From Halopseudomonas xinjiangensis (GTDB taxonomy: Bacteria > Pseudomonadota > Gammaproteobacteria > Pseudomonadales > Pseudomonadaceae): a DNA stretch of 64,000 nucleotides. Position numbers and translations under genes: made by a program. Below are positions 62,782-64,000 of this stretch, piece after piece. Every line of letters starts with the position of its first letter. The stretch's first letter is position 1. Below the pieces are notes generated by a model. That model worked only from the letters and a program-made list of their open reading frames with translations, made no database searches and was not told the origin of the DNA. The stretch lies in NCBI RefSeq assembly GCF_900104945.1, contig NZ_LT629736.1, positions 620,001-684,000 on the forward strand, given 5' to 3'.

Positions 62782-64000
62782 TCAAGCGCTGCGCGCATTG
62801 GAGATGATGAAGCGGCTTTCCGGGATCGCTGGCAGCCGCGACATGTCGATCGACAGGTTCTGCGCAGGGACATCGTATTGCATGCCCGAGACGAGCATAT
62901 GCAATGCGCGGCGAATCAGCTCTTCCGTAATCCATTCGCCCGGACAGCGGTGGCCGCTGGCGAAATCTCCGGCGCCCTGCGGAACCGGCGCGTTGGGGTT
63001 GCCAGGCCAGTTTTCAAAGCGCTCTGGACGGAAGTCGTGCGGGTCGCCCCAAATACGCGCGTCGTGGTTGATGCCATGCATATCCAGCATGACCCAGGTG
63101 CCTTTTTCGATACGGTAGTCCTGCCATTCGAATGTTTCCAGGGCATTGCCTGCGACCAGGGGGAAGAAGGGGTAAAAACGCCGCACCTCCATGGTGAACA
63201 TCTGCCGCCAGGGTTCGCCGCCATCACGCAGCTTGTCGCGATACTGCGGATAATTGTGCAGTGCCAGCGCAGCGAAGGTAATGAAGCGAGCTACGGCTAC
63301 GGTAGGGCGAAGGATGTTCAGCAGTTCGACGCCTGCGACCTCGGTCGACAGTACTTCGCCGTTCTCGTCGCGGAAGAGGGCGATGGTTTCGAGCGGCGAG
63401 CGAACCTGTCGAGACAATGGAGCATGGCGGACATCCTCGATCAACTTGCGCGCCCAGCGTTCGGTGCGTCGGCGCAGCGTGAGGCCTTTCCAGTTGCGCG
63501 GGCCGATCGCGCCAGCACCGTCGATCATCGCCGAGAACTCCCGGGTCCGCTGCTCGGCTTCGTGGTCAGTGAGCTTGATGCCGGTCCATTCGCAAACCGC
63601 GCGGCAGAGCAGTTCCTCAACAGCGTAATGCAGCGTGACCGAATCCTTCGCCGACCATTCGGTCAGCGCGCTGCGCCAGATGCGCTCGAAGATTTCGCCG
63701 TGGCGCTGGATGCTCTCCGGGGTCATCAGGGACATGAACATCTGTTTGCGATGGCGATGGGCCGCGCCATCCAGCGACTGGACGCTGCCGATGTCCTGCA
63801 ACGACATCAAGGTGTTCGGCGGCATGGCGCGCTTACGGGTGAACCGGTCGGGGTGATAGAACATCTCCGCCGCACTCTCGCCGGTGACGCAGACGGCCGG
63901 ACGCATCAGCATGCGGGTACGGAACGCGTCCGCCCCGTTGCGCTCGCAACGCTGGGAAATGAATCTGTAACCGTTGCCCAGCAAGGCAAGGGTGCAGTCG
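62782..64000 (-). CDS. Cytochrome P450 of the CYP152 peroxygenase family (5' end beyond window)
   Basis: At least 405 residues, open at the right edge so the first approximately 10-20 residues are missing. The heme ligand motif is GHRCPGEW. The stretch ELLNILRPTVAVARFITFAALALH carries the Arg-Pro pair that binds the substrate carboxylate in CYP152 fatty-acid peroxygenases (BS-beta, SP-alpha), and the acid-alcohol pair of ordinary P450s is absent. Other matches are GYRFISQRCERNGADAF, HRHRKQMFMSLMTPE and GPRNWKGL. It would hydroxylate or decarboxylate fatty acids with hydrogen peroxide, needing no reductase. It is on the same strand as the tRNA, 74 bases ahead of it. Confidence 0.9.
   Translation of the reverse strand, partial: DCTLALLGNGYRFISQRCERNGADAFRTRMLMRPAVCVTGESAAEMFYHPDRFTRKRAMPPNTLMSLQDIGSVQSLDGAAHRHRKQMFMSLMTPESIQRHGEIFERIWRSALTEWSAKDSVTLHYAVEELLCRAVCEWTGIKLTDHEAEQRTREFSAMIDGAGAIGPRNWKGLTLRRRTERWARKLIEDVRHAPLSRQVRSPLETIALFRDENGEVLSTEVAGVELLNILRPTVAVARFITFAALALHNYPQYRDKLRDGGEPWRQMFTMEVRRFYPFFPLVAGNALETFEWQDYRIEKGTWVMLDMHGINHDARIWGDPHDFRPERFENWPGNPNAPVPQGAGDFASGHRCPGEWITEELIRRALHMLVSGMQYDVPAQNLSIDMSRLPAIPESRFIISNARSA

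Noticed and set aside
1-64000. CRISPR arrays, prophage, integrases, insertion sequences
   Set aside because: No regular direct-repeat/spacer array, integrase or transposase was found; the only clear nucleotide repeats are the REP elements and the coding repeats in the exoprotein gene.

Overview
The window looks like a chromosomal segment from the family Pseudomonadaceae, with moderately high GC. The case rests on rpoS behind nlpD, an MvaT-type silencer, the Entner-Doudoroff genes edd/pgl/eda, ArgP/ArgO beside sodB, ornithine-lipid genes, and gene order that, from memory, follows Pseudomonas aeruginosa in two long runs. These are a MexVW-BifA-SodB-ArgO/ArgP block and an OlsBA-SadC-FumA-Pyk-USP-PilZ-SbcB-MvaT-PurU block. 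Other blocks (ahp, moa/mod, hemN, bph, two-partner secretion, P450) sit where P. aeruginosa has other genes, so this is a different species, perhaps a Halopseudomonas/P. pertucinogena-type or P. stutzeri-like lineage. That placement is inference; no search was run.

Layout. 1-2226: tail of a membrane protein, nlpD, rpoS. 2223-2472: cluster of REP palindromes. 2485-8936: RND efflux pair (mexW, mexV) and the c-di-GMP phosphodiesterase bifA with a perfect Anr/FNR box upstream. 9108-13991: sodB, divergent argO/argP, a saccharopine-dehydrogenase-like reductase, an epimerase/3-beta-HSD-like enzyme and a small hypothetical. 14213-19373: coiled-coil membrane protein, ACP phosphodiesterase, olsBA, a diiron-type beta-lactamase-fold protein and a cardiolipin synthase. 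19392-22227: operon of sadC, a ferredoxin-type oxidoreductase and a crotonase. 22486-30472: fumarase, secreted-repeat protein, pyruvate kinase, edd-pgl-eda, tandem USP. 30630-35544: small lipoprotein, DUF4124 protein, PilZ protein, sbcB, mvaT, purU, CBS protein and a coupled small ORF. 35749-39711: chemoreceptor, ahpF, ahpC with an OxyR site. 39712-40236: orphan Anr box and an acyl-CoA dehydrogenase remnant. 40237-48921: moaCDE, moaA, modABC behind nnrS, a small membrane protein and hemN with a perfect Anr box. 48973-52996: sirtuin, Cys-rich copper-storage-like protein, frameshifted bacteriophytochrome and heme oxygenase. 53352-62439: a 2431-residue CdiA/FhaB-like exoprotein and its CdiB/FhaC transporter. 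62634-62707: tRNA-Gly(CCC). 62782-64000: partial CYP152-type P450.

Themes. Three pieces of a c-di-GMP network (SadC synthase, BifA phosphodiesterase, PilZ receptor) lie within about 25 kb, and bifA appears tied to oxygen through Anr. Anr-type sites also precede the USP and hemN genes. Molybdenum-cofactor genes, molybdate uptake, NnrS and HemN form a support region for anaerobic nitrate/NO metabolism. The most unusual items are the toxinless CdiA-like protein with Ala/Glu/Ser-rich inserts, the single-base break in bphP, the Anr-controlled bifA promoter, and the REP cluster that supplies the rpoS stop codon.
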